This document shows positions 9,555 through 19,965 of a stretch of 64,000 bases of DNA, one piece after another (within the stretch, counting starts at the first letter, position 1; each line of letters starts with the position of its first letter). Made by a program: the position numbers and the translations under genes. The DNA lies in assembly GCA_037783415.1 (NCBI GenBank), contig JAZGTN010000188.1:124001-188000 (forward strand). The letters are read 5' to 3'. Below the pieces are notes generated by a model, which saw only the letters and a program-made list of their open reading frames with translations, ran no database searches and had not been told where the DNA came from. The DNA is from Leptasterias polaris. Taxonomy: Eukaryota; Echinodermata; Asteroidea; Forcipulatida; Asteriidae.

Positions 9555-9860
9555 AATTTGTGGGGGCCTGCCATTGCTGTTTTACTATTCCCATTTCTAA
9601 AGATTTCTCTTTGGGCTCCAAGTTGAACTTAGAAAAACTGTGTAAAAGACCCAACAAGGACCATTTCGTAAGCCCGCACAATCTTACGAGTTGGATTGGG
9701 GGGGGGGGGGGGGGGGGGTCCCTACAATTGTTTTTCCAATACTCCCTATTCTCAATAATTCCCTTGTGGAGTCCAAGTTGAATAAAAATCGTAGTTGACA
9801 AAGACAAATTGCGGGGTCTATTGTTCCATTGTGTAAGCCAACAGGTTCGTGTTGCATACA
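9555..9860. repeat. Diverged tandem duplication around a poly-G run
   Basis: Two blocks of about 150 bp (roughly 9562-9690 and 9719-9850) are diverged copies of each other; both contain a TCCAAGTTGAA core and similar flanks. They are separated by 21 consecutive G (9698-9718). Open frames here are artefacts of the poly-G. Confidence 0.6.
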
Positions 9861-9985
9861 CTCTGTGGACGTTCCTTTGTTATGTGCACATAGGAAATAA
9901 TCAAATTCCTCAACACTTGTGAAAACACCATGTGGGCGTGTATAAGTCCACATAGTGTTTTTATGTCCCTACATTGTGTGATCCT
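9835..9985 (-). repeat. Dispersed repeat E, copy 1
   Basis: Read on the minus strand it matches 61575-61705: CAATGTAGGGAC, then GTGCACATAACAAAGG, then GTCCACA and GTGTATGCAA in the same order. The copies are diverged; no ends or target duplication could be set. Non-coding. Confidence 0.6.
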
Positions 9986-10499
9986 CTTTGGTTTCACACT
10001 GCTTTACGCACAAACGCGTAGTAAAACTGCAAGTATGTTTTAGAAATATATATATATTAACATAATATAGATGATAATATGCGGATGTAACAATAAACCC
10101 AGGCATTGTAGAATCAGCATGTACCAGCATATACACAGAGTAAACACAAGGGAGACAAGACAGGCAGGCCAATAAAAAATATATATTAATACTTGTATTG
10201 ATATTATTGATTAAGCTCCATGCCTGAGGGTACAAACTAATGGATGAAATGGATGAGATTGAGTTATAAATATTTATGATATTTGTTTGGAATTCAGGGA
10301 AAACATATATTATGTATTAGCTTATCTCTTCTGAAACTTTTGTCCTTCTGAAAATGAAAAGCATAGTTCCGTCTACCCAGGTTTTTCGCGAAAGAGAGGC
10401 TGGGCGTGTGAGTTAAGTGTTGGAAGTTCCAGTACGCATGTTCTATAGGCAATATTACTATACTATATTTGTGAATATCTATAAATATTGCAGCTTAAT
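9986..10499. other. Unassigned AT-rich sequence
   Basis: No gene or repeat recognised. Confidence 0.4.
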
Positions 10500-10925
10500 T
10501 ATCATTATAGTCAAAAAATTGCTATTGAAACAGGATTTTAAAGCAACACATTTATTTGTCCTCATTTTCCCCCTAAATTGTGAAAAACAATTTTAATTGT
10601 TCAAGGTTAACAATTTAAGTATGAATGGGTTCCACTTATTTGTTAGCAAAATACTGGGGATTCTGTTGCGTTTTTATAAACACCGACAAAATAATTTCAG
10701 GAACAAAGGATAACAAATCTATCCCTTTTTCCTTCGTGCTATGCTTGAAGAAAAACGGGGGGAAAATATTCCCTTTGTTTAGCCGGGTTTGAGGAACAAA
10801 GGTTTAACAAACTTTCCTCTGCTCCTTTCGGTTGGGTTTGAGGAACAAAGGATTAAAAAACGATCATATCCTCTTTTTAGCTTGGTTTGTGGAACAAGAG
10901 ATGAACATGTTTTTAAAATGAACCG
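10500..10925 (+). mobile_element. Mobile-minisatellite element, copy 1
   Basis: A unique left part (10500-10680) is followed by about four units of a 50-60 bp repeat (10690-10905), each with GTTTGAGGAACAAAGG and a downstream ATCC/CCTC stretch. The whole arrangement, flank included, recurs on the opposite strand at 54030-54480. Shared landmarks are AAACAGGATTTTAAAGCAAC and TTGTTAGCAA. Both flank and array move together, so this is an element carrying an internal minisatellite. Such a layout is known for some Helitron-like and pearl-type elements of marine invertebrates; class not proven here. Confidence 0.75.
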
Positions 10926-11091
10926 GTTTTTAAGCTTTTAGCCGCTTATACAAAACGGGAAAACGTGTTATGTCCACCACTGCAGCATTGACAACTATAT
11001 TGGATAAATTGTACTTTGGTTGGTTGGCAAAAACAATTGCTTAAGAATCCTTCGTTCTATTTTATGGTTTCCCGATATCATGCTTGCGACT

Positions 11092-12025
11092 CAATTCAAT
11101 TCAATTCAATTCAATTATTTTATTCGTCATGCCAGCATGAAAATCGTTACCTCGGTTTGCACATATAAAAATATAAAAATAAAATAAAATACACGGAAAA
11201 TTAAAACGAGACAAAAAGTAAAAAATGCCAAAAATAACAATACAAGCAGGTTATCTAGTAAAGCTATTGTTAAAACTAGGAATTGCACTTGGTACGAAAG
11301 AAAGGCGATGTCGGTTCGTGTTTGATTTGAGCTGTCGTAATCTACCCGACTTGATAGGGTGTCATGGCCGAGCGGTTAAGAGCACCGAACTCAAGCCTGG
11401 TGTTTCTGTTCAGCAGAGTGTGGGTTCGAGTCCCGGTCGTGACACTTGTGTCCCTGAGCAAGACACTTAACTATAATTGCTTCTCTCCACCCAGGGGTAA
11501 AATGGGTACCTGTGAGGGCAGAGATGGTTCTTGTGATTGATTTAGCCTAGTAGCGCATATATTGCAGCACAGGCTGTATACTCCCCAGGGAGCTGAGATG
11601 GTTTAAGGAATGAAGTAAATGGCCCAGTGACCAGGGGTAATAATGTTCGAAGCGCTTTGAGACGCCCTTGGGTGTGATAAAGCGCGATATAAATCCATAT
11701 TATTATTATTATTATTATTAAAAATTAAGAGTGAATGAAGTGGGTGGGAATTATCAAGTTGTATTGTTTTAAGTTTAGTCATTTGAGCTACCTCATAGAT
11801 TGAACTCAAGTCTTCAACAGTAGTACAAATGATCCTACCAGCAGTCTTAGTGATTCTGTTGATTTTATTCAGATTCCCAACAGACAGACCATTAGCCCAT
11901 GCAATACAAGAGAATGCAATAACGGATTGAATGACGCTTTGGTAAAACATCCTGATAATATCACGGTCAATGTTGAATAACTTGAGTTTCTTCACAAGTT
12001 GAGGTTTCCGACCATCCAAGTCTTC
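11092..12025 (-). mobile_element. LINE 3' end interrupted by a SINE
   Basis: On the minus strand, about 12025 to 11740 encodes an RT C-terminal segment (KLKLFNIDRDIIRMFYQSVI through RIICTTVEDL to DNSHPLHSLL). The frame is broken by a SINE (11359-11720) and resumes at about 11357 as SGRLRQLKSNTNRHRLSFVP, ending at a stop near 11253. The 3' tail runs to a (GAATT)n repeat at 11092-11117. Common LINEs read SSHPL, then LPSGRR, then NSFVP across this junction, so the two halves belong together. 5'-truncated, without catalytic motifs. Confidence 0.85.
11359..11720 (+). mobile_element. tRNA-Leu-like SINE, full length
   Basis: The head (11359-11445, 87 nt) folds like a class II tRNA: acceptor GTGTCAT/GTGACAC, A-box TGGCCGAGCGG, long variable arm, B-box GGTTCGAGTCC. 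It is closest to tRNA-Leu(CAA), with a weak anticodon stem. The body contains TGAGCAAGACACTTAAC and GGGTAAAATGGGTACCTG. The 3' end has a GCGCTTTGAG/AAAGCGC stem and an ATT microsatellite. Four further loci share head and body, so this is a SINE, not a functional tRNA gene. Confidence 0.9.
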
Positions 12026-12099
12026 AGCTACGAGAAATTGTGTGAGCGCTTCATGGTGCATTTGACTTATTCTTCTTTCACAAATGTTGAGAGAAAATT

Positions 12100-12405
12100 A
12101 TTACCACAGTCACTCAGAGAACCCAATTGGCTACCGTTACTTTTTTAATTTGCTCGTTTTGTTTACATATGCTTTAAAAAAACTACTCCTTTCTTTCCAA
12201 TTTACTGTCATATACACTCATCCGCGTTTTCTTCGGTCCATACTGGATGTTTTCCAGTGGAAACAAAGTTTTGGGCCGAAAAGCATTCAGTGATTGCCGG
12301 CTGGACCAATAATTTGGAACAAATTTCCTCCTGTCATTACAAAATTTGTTAGTTTAGCTCTCTTTCGTAAAGCTCTTAAAACCTACTTCTATTAAGTACG
12401 CTATG
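12100..12405 (+). mobile_element. LINE 3' fragment, degraded
   Basis: The start resembles the LRELHWLP block of CR1-like LINEs (ACTCAGAGAACCCAATTGGC). After a decayed middle, 12300-12395 is an intact C-terminus: AGPIIWNKFPPVITKFVSLA followed by LFRKALKTYFY and a TAA stop. That matches the family's WNKLP and FRKALKTYLF ending. Short TTATG repeats follow (12440-12475). No RT catalytic motifs. Confidence 0.75.
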
Positions 12406-13147
12406 ATCTTGATGGAATAGCGTCTTATTAATTCCAACTGTTATGTTATGTTAAATTATGTTATGTTATGTTAAAGATTATCACGTGGCCATTTAAAAAG
12501 TAAGTATGGCACATCGAAATACAATTTCTTAGTGCAAAAGAGGACTTGACATAGACCTATGCGTATTTAGTTCGTTACTGAACAAACCAATCTCGTGCGT
12601 AGACCGATCGAAACGGTGGCAACTGCAAATTGTGTATTAATTGTATTAATGCCACTTAACTGCAAATGTATATTTTCCCGCTTTTATATGGTAATTATTC
12701 TGTTAAATCGATGGAAATGTAAGTGATAACTAGAAACCTCAGACACTTATTACTCGATAGTCAAAAAGACAGTGCTTTAATAATAGTGCATCGCAGAGAC
12801 CAGTATGTGTGTTTAGCTCATGTCTTAAAGACTACAAAACGTTGATTTGTTTGGGTTGAATTCGTACAAGGCGAATTAGAATAAATCTACTTTTACTTGT
12901 TACGTAAAGAGTCCACGTTTCAGTGGTTCAGCGGGAAAATTGAATGGGACTGGGTGTGCTACTCGGAGTAAGGGTCTAACGTATTCACTTCACGCTTGCT
13001 ATGAGCTTCTACACATGGTTAACTTTGTAAAAGCGTGTTATATTAATTTTTGTTAAAGGCACGCAATATGGTTGTTTGCAAGCATTCTCTTGGAACCAGC
13101 TCAATAGCAGCTCTCTCTAATTTCAAAAAGCAAAATTTAGTAATAAG
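12406..13147. other. Unassigned sequence between LINE fragments
   Basis: A short (TTATG)n patch lies at about 12438-12475. No gene, RNA or other repeat recognised. Confidence 0.4.
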
Positions 13148-13705
13148 GAGTACAAAATAACAGGAAATGCTGGTTGTTTGTTGAAAGTCTTGTGCGTAAA
13201 TGTACCAATAATGGCACATTCTGTTTAAATGATATCAATAGAATTTTGGGAGTAGGAGTTGAAGATAATTTGTGTATTTTTTTGGTAGCACGTTTACACA
13301 GAATTATATGGAAGGTTAGATGTAACGCAGCATATGAAGGAAACAACAACTGTAACATATTGATATCATACAAAGCTAGCCTTCGTAAATTTCTGTCCTT
13401 TGAAAGGAAAATATTAGATGATAACATTTTCAATATTTTATATTGTCGCAATAGTGTTCTTTGTTGTGTTCAAGATGATCACTTACGATTTTGTTTCTAA
13501 ATTAATTGTAGAACCTGTTAGTTCATTGTTTCATGTTCGCTGTCTTCATTTAATATGCACTATTTTTAACCTCCTAATTGTAAATATAATAAATTGTTGT
13601 TAATTTGTTTCTTGTTCAAGTAAAATTGTATTTCTGTTATTCGTGTGAGGAATGAAATAAATGGGGCTGTAATAGCTCCACTTTAACGAAAAAAAATAAA
13701 TAAAA
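13148..13705 (+). mobile_element. Possible L1/Tx1-like LINE 3' fragment
   Basis: A plus-strand frame (13174-13500) holds ARLHRIIWKVRCN and SYKASLRKFLSFERKIL. This resembles the C-terminal end of L1/Tx1-type polyproteins, where an IYRCRN-like block follows a zinc-knuckle region. Downstream sequence ends in an A-rich tail (13687-13707), as expected of a LINE. No catalytic motifs. A domain search would be needed to be sure. Confidence 0.45.
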
Positions 13706-13759
13706 AAATTCTCAAATACTTCATTATTTCCCATTAGCAAAATCTTTAACAAGTTTGAG

Positions 13760-13815
13760 AGTGTAAAATAATAAACCACGTGTGAAACTGACTGGGTAAA
13801 TTTTAAGTAATAATG
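13760..13815 (-). mobile_element. SINE fragment (ACCCAGTCAGTTTC motif)
   Basis: The minus strand carries AAATTTACCCAGTCAGTTTC followed by ACACGTGGTTTATT. The same motif is in the body of the tRNA-derived SINE at 19590-19735. Head and tail are absent. Confidence 0.45.
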
Positions 13816-13829
13816 GGTTGACAAAATAA

Positions 13830-15870
13830 GTTTTAATGAACATTCAAAGTTTGTTTTAAAAAAATATAAAAAGGTGTTTGGGAGACTCTCTTTCAGCTAA
13901 GAGCGAACATTATTTGCGAGCTACGTAGGCGCTTGCTATAACCTCCAGCGGACCAACGTGGTTCTTAGAGGAACTGTTTGATATCGGTTCCAGTAAAGAA
14001 CTGTTCCAAGATTACTACCACCGTGAACTGAAAATCTAAACCCACAAAGTATCGTATACCTAATTTTTGAGATCACAATAAATACACACCAATGTACAAT
14101 TTCAAATACACATCCACACCGTTATACCCGGTATTTTATGATAATAGTTGAAGTATACGAAATGTTTAAAATAGCATTGCCGATATTTCTAGCATTCTCG
14201 TGTTAGTACGAACACAAACTGGTATCAAACAACCAACATAAATGTCGAGAGCAAAAGGAAGAAACGGCGATGCTCTGTAAAACCCATTTCAACATCCACC
14301 AACATCAACACCATGAAGAGACATTTGGGGCAGCTGCAGTGGAAATATCTGGGGGAATATGTACTTCCTGTCCAAACCAGCTCGAAAGTCATTCTTACTG
14401 AAGCTAAACGTTTTTACAAGTCATTGTAATCATTCAGGACGGTGCAAGATGGATTCAATCTAAAAACCTTCAGTTATACTTCAATGTTGAATAACATATC
14501 TTAAACTACTTTTGCGGAATATCACAATGAACACGACTTGCGTTTATAGATTGATGTCATATAACTTGTATAATGCTCTCATCAACCGTTTAAGAATGTT
14601 AATTGTCATCTAGCGTAGCTTCACCCTGTTATACGATGTGTTTTGAATGTTTTTGTATTTCATATCGAATAACTTTTATATTTGCAGCGTTGAATACATC
14701 GACAGTGTTATTGTCCTAATAATTGTGTCATCTTTTATTGATTTATTTTAAATCTTTGGACATGTTTACACCAAATCTCAAGTTGAACAGGGGCTGTCAA
14801 GGAATTACAAACGTATAAAAACTGTCATCGAAAGATGTGTACAACCAGACCTCTGCCAACTTATCCTTACCTGTTGCGGATAAAACTCACCGAGTCAGTC
14901 AAGATCTCAATTCCACTGACACAAGATAGACGAGGAAAACCAAAATAATATCCGTGCCTCTCATTGACGGTGAAAATCACGTCAGCCCAGTCGCTCCTCT
15001 GCTTTGTGCCGACCAAGGACTACAACTGTTTGTTCGGCTTTTGGCAAATTGACAAATTTTGCTTCCCGTCTCGGTGCTTTTGTCAATGAGGCACTGCGCA
15101 GTCAATTTTCCACCGCCCCCGCCTCGAATCACTGTTAGCTTTTAGTTTAGTGCGTAGGAACCTCATTAACTTTTATGCGCTGATCTATCCTTCCTAGAGC
15201 TTATCTCTTTTTTTTTTTATTACCGCAACCGTATTGACATTGATCTTGAAAGTGATTTGAGAGGACAGCGCGTGGTCGCGTGGTTCTGCGGTACATTTAT
15301 TTGACTTGGGAAGGGGGCAGGAGTCGCTGTCTTCGGGTGAAATCACCCAGTGATTTGCTTGCTTCCCATCGGCTCGGAAGTGAAAGCGGCCATGAGTGAT
15401 ATTATGTTAGTCACTCTTCTAATTTACGAGACTATTTAGTCATACGTTAAGATAATTACAATACGGTGCGTCATTTCTACCAAATGTTCATAAACCGTAT
15501 TAGGTTAAGAACCATCATGCTATACCGTACTGTGATAATTAAATAGTTTGTAAATGCAATAGGAAACTTAGAATTGTAAAATATTAACCTTAACATGGGC
15601 CTACTGTAATTGAGATAATGTTAGTTTCAGTTAAATTATGTGTATCTTTAGAATAGATCCTGCACATCAAAACCCATGAAAATATAAGTACCGCCGGCTG
15701 TTTCTTGGTGGGCAGTGTTGAATGCTAGCAGCGCAATAATTGCGATTTTGTCTGTAAAGTAGTTTTTACGTGATAACACATTGTACCGAGCAGGTGCAGG
15801 AAAGGGTAAAATAAAAGTTTAAAAATGAAGGAGAAGCGAGAGAGAGAGGCCAAAATTTCCTTCCTGCACA
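13830..15870. other. Unassigned 2 kb stretch
   Basis: No open frame above background and no tandem or inverted repeat was recognised. It includes a short T-run at 15210-15218. It may be intergenic or intronic sequence of an unseen gene. Confidence 0.35.
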
Positions 15871-15879
15871 GTAATACTT

Positions 15880-16045
15880 CGTTCCTCAAAAAATAATTCA
15901 TTTCTTTCGAGATTCCCTCCCTCAAAATTGTATTTACATCCCAATTTGGTTCCCTCAAAATATGTTTTTGGTTCCCCTTGAAATATCATTTCGTTCCCTC
16001 TAAATTATTTCGTTCTCTAAGCATAACATTTCGTTACATAAACAA
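15880..16045 (-). repeat. Degenerate GGAACGAAAT array, copy 1
   Basis: Irregular units of about 20-35 bp; each contains a form of TTCGTTCCCTC (plus strand). The complementary words (GAGGGAACGAAAT) recur at 17025-17445, so both loci look like one repeat family in opposite orientation. Confidence 0.55.
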
Positions 16046-16229
16046 AGTTCAGCTAGTATGGAAACCCTGATACATAAATTGATTTATTAGGAAGTGAAAA
16101 GTACTTCCAATCTTGCAGTAATTACAGTACTTTGCCACAGATGACAATTGATAGGTTACTTTTTAAAATGTGACTGTTTGTCAAGTTTTCTAAATGAAAG
16201 AATATAATTAGCTGTTGAAAACTGCTTAC

Positions 16230-16700
16230 AAACCTAAAGGACATATGGTATAAATGCACAAATTAGTCGGTGGCATGATGTTTCGACCGTAGCTGAGTTT
16301 TTCTCGAAGGCTAGTTAATGACAAAACAACACATACACAGGTATACTGGCGTAACAAAAGCAGTCAAGTGGAAATAGATGACAGAGATGAAAGTAGACTT
16401 CCCCATTCACCATTGTTGTTCTCCCTCTTCTCTTCATTGATTTGTTCTTTTTATGTTCCTCACCTCTTGTGGTCAAAGTATTCCCTTCCCTTATACCCCC
16501 TTGTCACCCTCCTCTTTGTTATTCCCCTGTTGTTCTGTGTGCTTTCATATATGTCATCTCTTTCCACTTATGTGTTGGGCTGTCATTCAGCTTTCGAGAA
16601 TGACTATGCCGGCTTCGAAAAGTCAGGCAACTAGACTAACTAATGTTTGCAAGTTTTTTAAATATTTGTTTTGGTAGTTATATCTTTTTGTAAGTCAATG
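16230..16700. repeat. Repeat with GTTTCGACC/CTTCGAAA ends
   Basis: Contains GATGTTTCGACC near the left and CCGGCTTCGAAAAG near the right, around a CT-rich block. A related arrangement is at 56640-57000 (CCTGCTAGGGTCGAAACG). Such GGTCGAAACG boxes accompany Penelope-like retroelement remnants in many marine animals; that link is inference. The two open frames here are CT-rich by-products. Confidence 0.4.
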
Positions 16701-17024
16701 TAAATTTTATTTAAGACAGAGGGGGGTTGATTGGCAGCCCTTTCGTTGCCGAAAGAATGCGCCACTAAAATACCTGTATCTGAAGAAATTAAAATTATTA
16801 GGTCTACCGTTTTTCTTTTTGTACGCCAACAAATCAAAACTAAATACAGAGAATCTCGTAATCCCTAAATACTCTTTCCTCCTTTATCCCCTCAGGTTAA
16901 GTCCAATCTTTAACGGGAATACGTAAACCGGTTCCTAGCAATACGACGATCTCGGAAATTAATAATTCTCAAAAATGATAGTTTTCAAATCTCGATAATT
17001 CAATCGACAGATTAAGGGCTCCGT

Positions 17025-17445
17025 ACCAGCTAAATTATTTTGAGCGGACAAAATGATTTGAAAGGAACGAATTGTTTTTGTATGAATGACAAAATTTACT
17101 TCGTCATCTCAAAATAATAATCGAAATCATAGTTTCCATTGTCTACTCGTTTATTTACTTCGAAATAATAAATCAATGGAACGAAATAACATTTCGAAAT
17201 GATTACGAGGGGGCGAAATACACTCCTTTTGTACACGTTTCCTTTCACCTGTAAATCACCTAAAAATCCTTATCTCAAAATCAAAATTAAAATAATTATA
17301 GTTTTATCGTTTGCTCGTTTATCTATCTCAAAATAATAAACAAGTTAACGAAAACACATTTCGAGGAAAATACAAATGATTACGAGTGAACGAAATAAAA
17401 ATTTTAGAGAACGAAATACACCCCCCTTTTATGTGTTCTGTTTCA
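17025..17445 (+). repeat. Degenerate GGAACGAAAT array, copy 2
   Basis: Irregular repeats of AACGAAATAACATTTCG, TCAAAATAATAA and GGCGAAATACACTCC, two or three cycles of about 180 bp. Related to 15880-16045 on the other strand. Confidence 0.55.
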
Positions 17446-18165
17446 CCCGTTCATTTTGAGCTTTGTTAACATAGGTCCGGCATTTTTTATATTTACTGGC
17501 CATTACACCGCATCTGCGATTGCACGGTGTGGAGCCCCTACCGTTGTTCATTAAAAAGAACAAAACTCCTCCGTGCAAAATAGCTCTTCAAACTAATAAT
17601 GAAACTTGATACTGGATCAGAATTGTTTCCCCTCTTTCATCATAAACAAAGTACGTTAGGTCTTGTATGGTAGCCAAATCAATTTCCCGAACATGAACTG
17701 CTCAATATTGCCGAATTCTGCCTCTTGTCCAAAATTGACTAGACGAAACATCTTGCTCTCTGTCACTATCGAAAGGTTCCCGATTAAACAACCTGATGCT
17801 GTTTGTGTAGCAATAGTAAGAATAACTCCCCCTGAATTACACTTGTGTGGACCCATGGGTTGAATTTATGACTAATCAATCTTCGGCGTCGAATAACAAA
17901 ACACCAAACTCAGACACGAGTGATCGATGTATGTAGGCCCCACTGAAGGAGCAGCCGCGGTGTTGCTAAACGCAGATGTTTCAGAAATCCCTACTGTTTT
18001 TGTGCGTCTCGTGTTCGCTCGTTTTATCAAGGCTAGTTCCTCATTTTTAGACCCCATCCACGGGGTAAAAATGATGTTCTTAATAAGGGAATTGAGGTCA
18101 ACAATGCGCAATGTGAGATTACTTATATACTTGATGACCTATTTTTTAGGAAAATACACAATTTT
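17446..18165. other. Unassigned sequence
   Basis: Two fully overlapping opposite-strand open frames of 66 codons at 17656-17863, and another pair at 17872-18226, show no recognisable domain. No repeat identified. Confidence 0.35.
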
Positions 18166-18222
18166 TACGTTTCGTTTGTTTGTTTGTTTGTTTGTTGGGT
18201 GGGTTGTTTGTTTGTTTGTTTT
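18166..18222. repeat. (TTTG)n microsatellite
   Basis: Roughly a dozen TTTG units in two blocks, with a short GGGTGG interruption. Confidence 0.9.
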
Positions 18223-18354
18223 GTGAGAGTATTAAGGGCAGTTCTAATTTTCTGAATCGAAGCGTTCACAAAGGCAGGTATATACACTGCATACATCCTA
18301 TTTAAAATTATTGCGTATATGGTATGAGTGGAATAAGAGCTTCATAATGGGAAT

Positions 18355-18712
18355 ACTCGCTCCTTTAATTTTTGGAACCGTTCGATTGTTTTAATCCCAA
18401 AATGTCCAAAATAATGTAGGTATATACAATAGAGCTAACCTGTGGTAGCGTTTTGGAAATATCGCCAAAAATCTGGAGCGGTTATGTCCACTCAGGAAGA
18501 TTAATCCGTAATTGGAATACACAATCTGAAAAAAGTATCTGACAGTAACGTTTCTCAGATTCAAGTTTGGAGGATAACAACTGATAACCATCTTTCATAA
18601 CCATACTTTGATGCAAACGTTTTATCGGAAGCTGCTGTAGGCTTCTAACCAAGGAAGTTGTCAATGCCATTAATTTTATGAGTGATTACCAAACGTGTAA
18701 CTTCCCTGACCA
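18355..18712 (-). mobile_element. Family B fold-back element, copy 2
   Basis: Begins with CCTTTAATTTTTGGAACCG and ends GATTACCAAACGTGTAACTT. The central hairpin AATCTGAAAAAAGTATCTGACAGTAACGTTTCTCAGATT (18523-18561) has lost some pairing. Non-coding. Confidence 0.75.
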
Positions 18713-19589
18713 CCGGCATGTTCAGCGCTAACAATTAATAACTTCACATTGCCCAAAAGAAAGAAAAAAACGGGGAAGTATTTCTACTGGAAATGCTTTC
18801 ATAGTTCACACAATTTGACAAACGACGCCATTTTACATAAACAGTTCATAATTTCTTGTCGTGAATAGAACAAAAGTGCCTCAACATAAAAAAAAGGTTC
18901 TTTGCCTCCCCTTGACTACAACACAAACGTTACCAAGATGTTGTCTTAAAAAGAGCGAGCGCATTAAATTTCAGATGAATCTATCTTTATTTTGAAAGCG
19001 TTTTAAGAAAGTGAATATTTTACCATTGCTCGAGTAGGTTTGCTCATGGAACCGTCTGAAGTATAGGTTTGTCCCGGTGTATTATATTTTGAACATTTTG
19101 TTCGACCAATATTAACCCAGCTATTGTAAACAGGCGAACGGAACAGCACTGTCTCAAATGTTTGCACCATGTCCAGATGTTTGTTTTAAGGAACGGTTGA
19201 ATAAACAATGTTGTGCCCACTCTTTTGAGCTGAATAAAAGGGGAACTACTTTGTTTTACAACAGTTTATTTTTCTTTCAGTTTAATTCATTTTAACCAAG
19301 CTGGAGTCAAATTAAAACCATCGGTCTCCATTTAAAAAGAAAGGTGGGCTGTTCATTACGCATTGGTCTGGTACCCCAGTAAGACACCAAACTTGACACC
19401 GAGGCGTCGTTACTCGCGAATCGCTTTATTTTCGTATCAATAACTCTTACGAATAGAAAGTAATATTGAATACATAATTCAGATATACTTTCGATTATCC
19501 TTGTGAATGTATGGCATGTACTGCATGCAGCAAGTACTCATCAGTGTTACTACAAAAAATAGTATATATATATACACCTGGATTATCAA
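18713..19589. other. Unassigned sequence
   Basis: No gene or repeat recognised apart from a short AT dinucleotide run at 19563-19576. Confidence 0.35.
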
Positions 19590-19740
19590 GTATTCAACCA
19601 AAAGGGAAACTGACTGGGTAAATGTTAAATAACTTGAGGTCGAAGAAGAATTAAAAGTGAATATTGCGGGATTTGAACGAACGACCTCCGGATTAAGTGC
19701 TTGTGCTCGGTCAACTGAGCTATCTAGCACTATTTTTCTC
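19590..19740 (-). mobile_element. tRNA-derived SINE, second type
   Basis: On the minus strand, 19734-19664 reads like a degenerate tRNA: A-box TAGCTCAGTTGACCGAGC, B-box CGTTCAAATCC. The body follows with ACATTTACCCAGTCAGTTTC. A fragment of the same body is at 13760-13815, and a related head may be at 46100-46145. Two poly-C blocks follow on the plus strand. Confidence 0.7.
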
Positions 19741-19747
19741 GTTAACA

Positions 19748-19772
19748 CCCCCCCCCCCCCCAAACCCCTACC

Positions 19773-19793
<21 letters not shown>
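19748..19793. repeat. Poly-C runs of 14 and 23
   Basis: Homopolymer C at 19748-19761 and 19771-19793, split by AAACCCCTA. Prone to sequencing and assembly error. Confidence 0.95.
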
Positions 19794-19805
<12 letters not shown>

Positions 19806-19814
19806 AGCCCCTGG

Positions 19815-19965
19815 ACATGGACTCGAATCCTTGAGTGGGTTGACAAGTGACTCAGGACTTCGACCCGGGCTCGGGCCAATTGTCTGGAGACTTGAACTCG
19901 GACTCGAGCCAAGTGGCCCAGAACTCGGACTAAGACTTGAGCTAAGTGACTCCACTACCACTTAG
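19815..19965. repeat. Degenerate GACTCGGA-type minisatellite
   Basis: Imperfect repeats of about 25-30 bp built on ACTTGAACTCGGACTCGAGCC variants in the order GACTC, GGCCA, AAGTG. The continuous open frame across it comes from the repeat. Confidence 0.6.

Noticed and set aside
11359..11445. A tRNA-Leu gene
   Set aside because: The head folds like a tRNA with A and B boxes, but the anticodon stem is poor. The same head continues into a shared body and tail at several loci, so it is the head of a SINE.
16368..16677. Membrane-protein-like frames
   Set aside because: CT-rich repeat DNA gives Leu/Ser/Phe-rich frames in two registers; no other support.
19479..19965. Gly/Pro-rich protein frames
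   Set aside because: They arise from poly-C/poly-G runs and a degenerate minisatellite next to a SINE.
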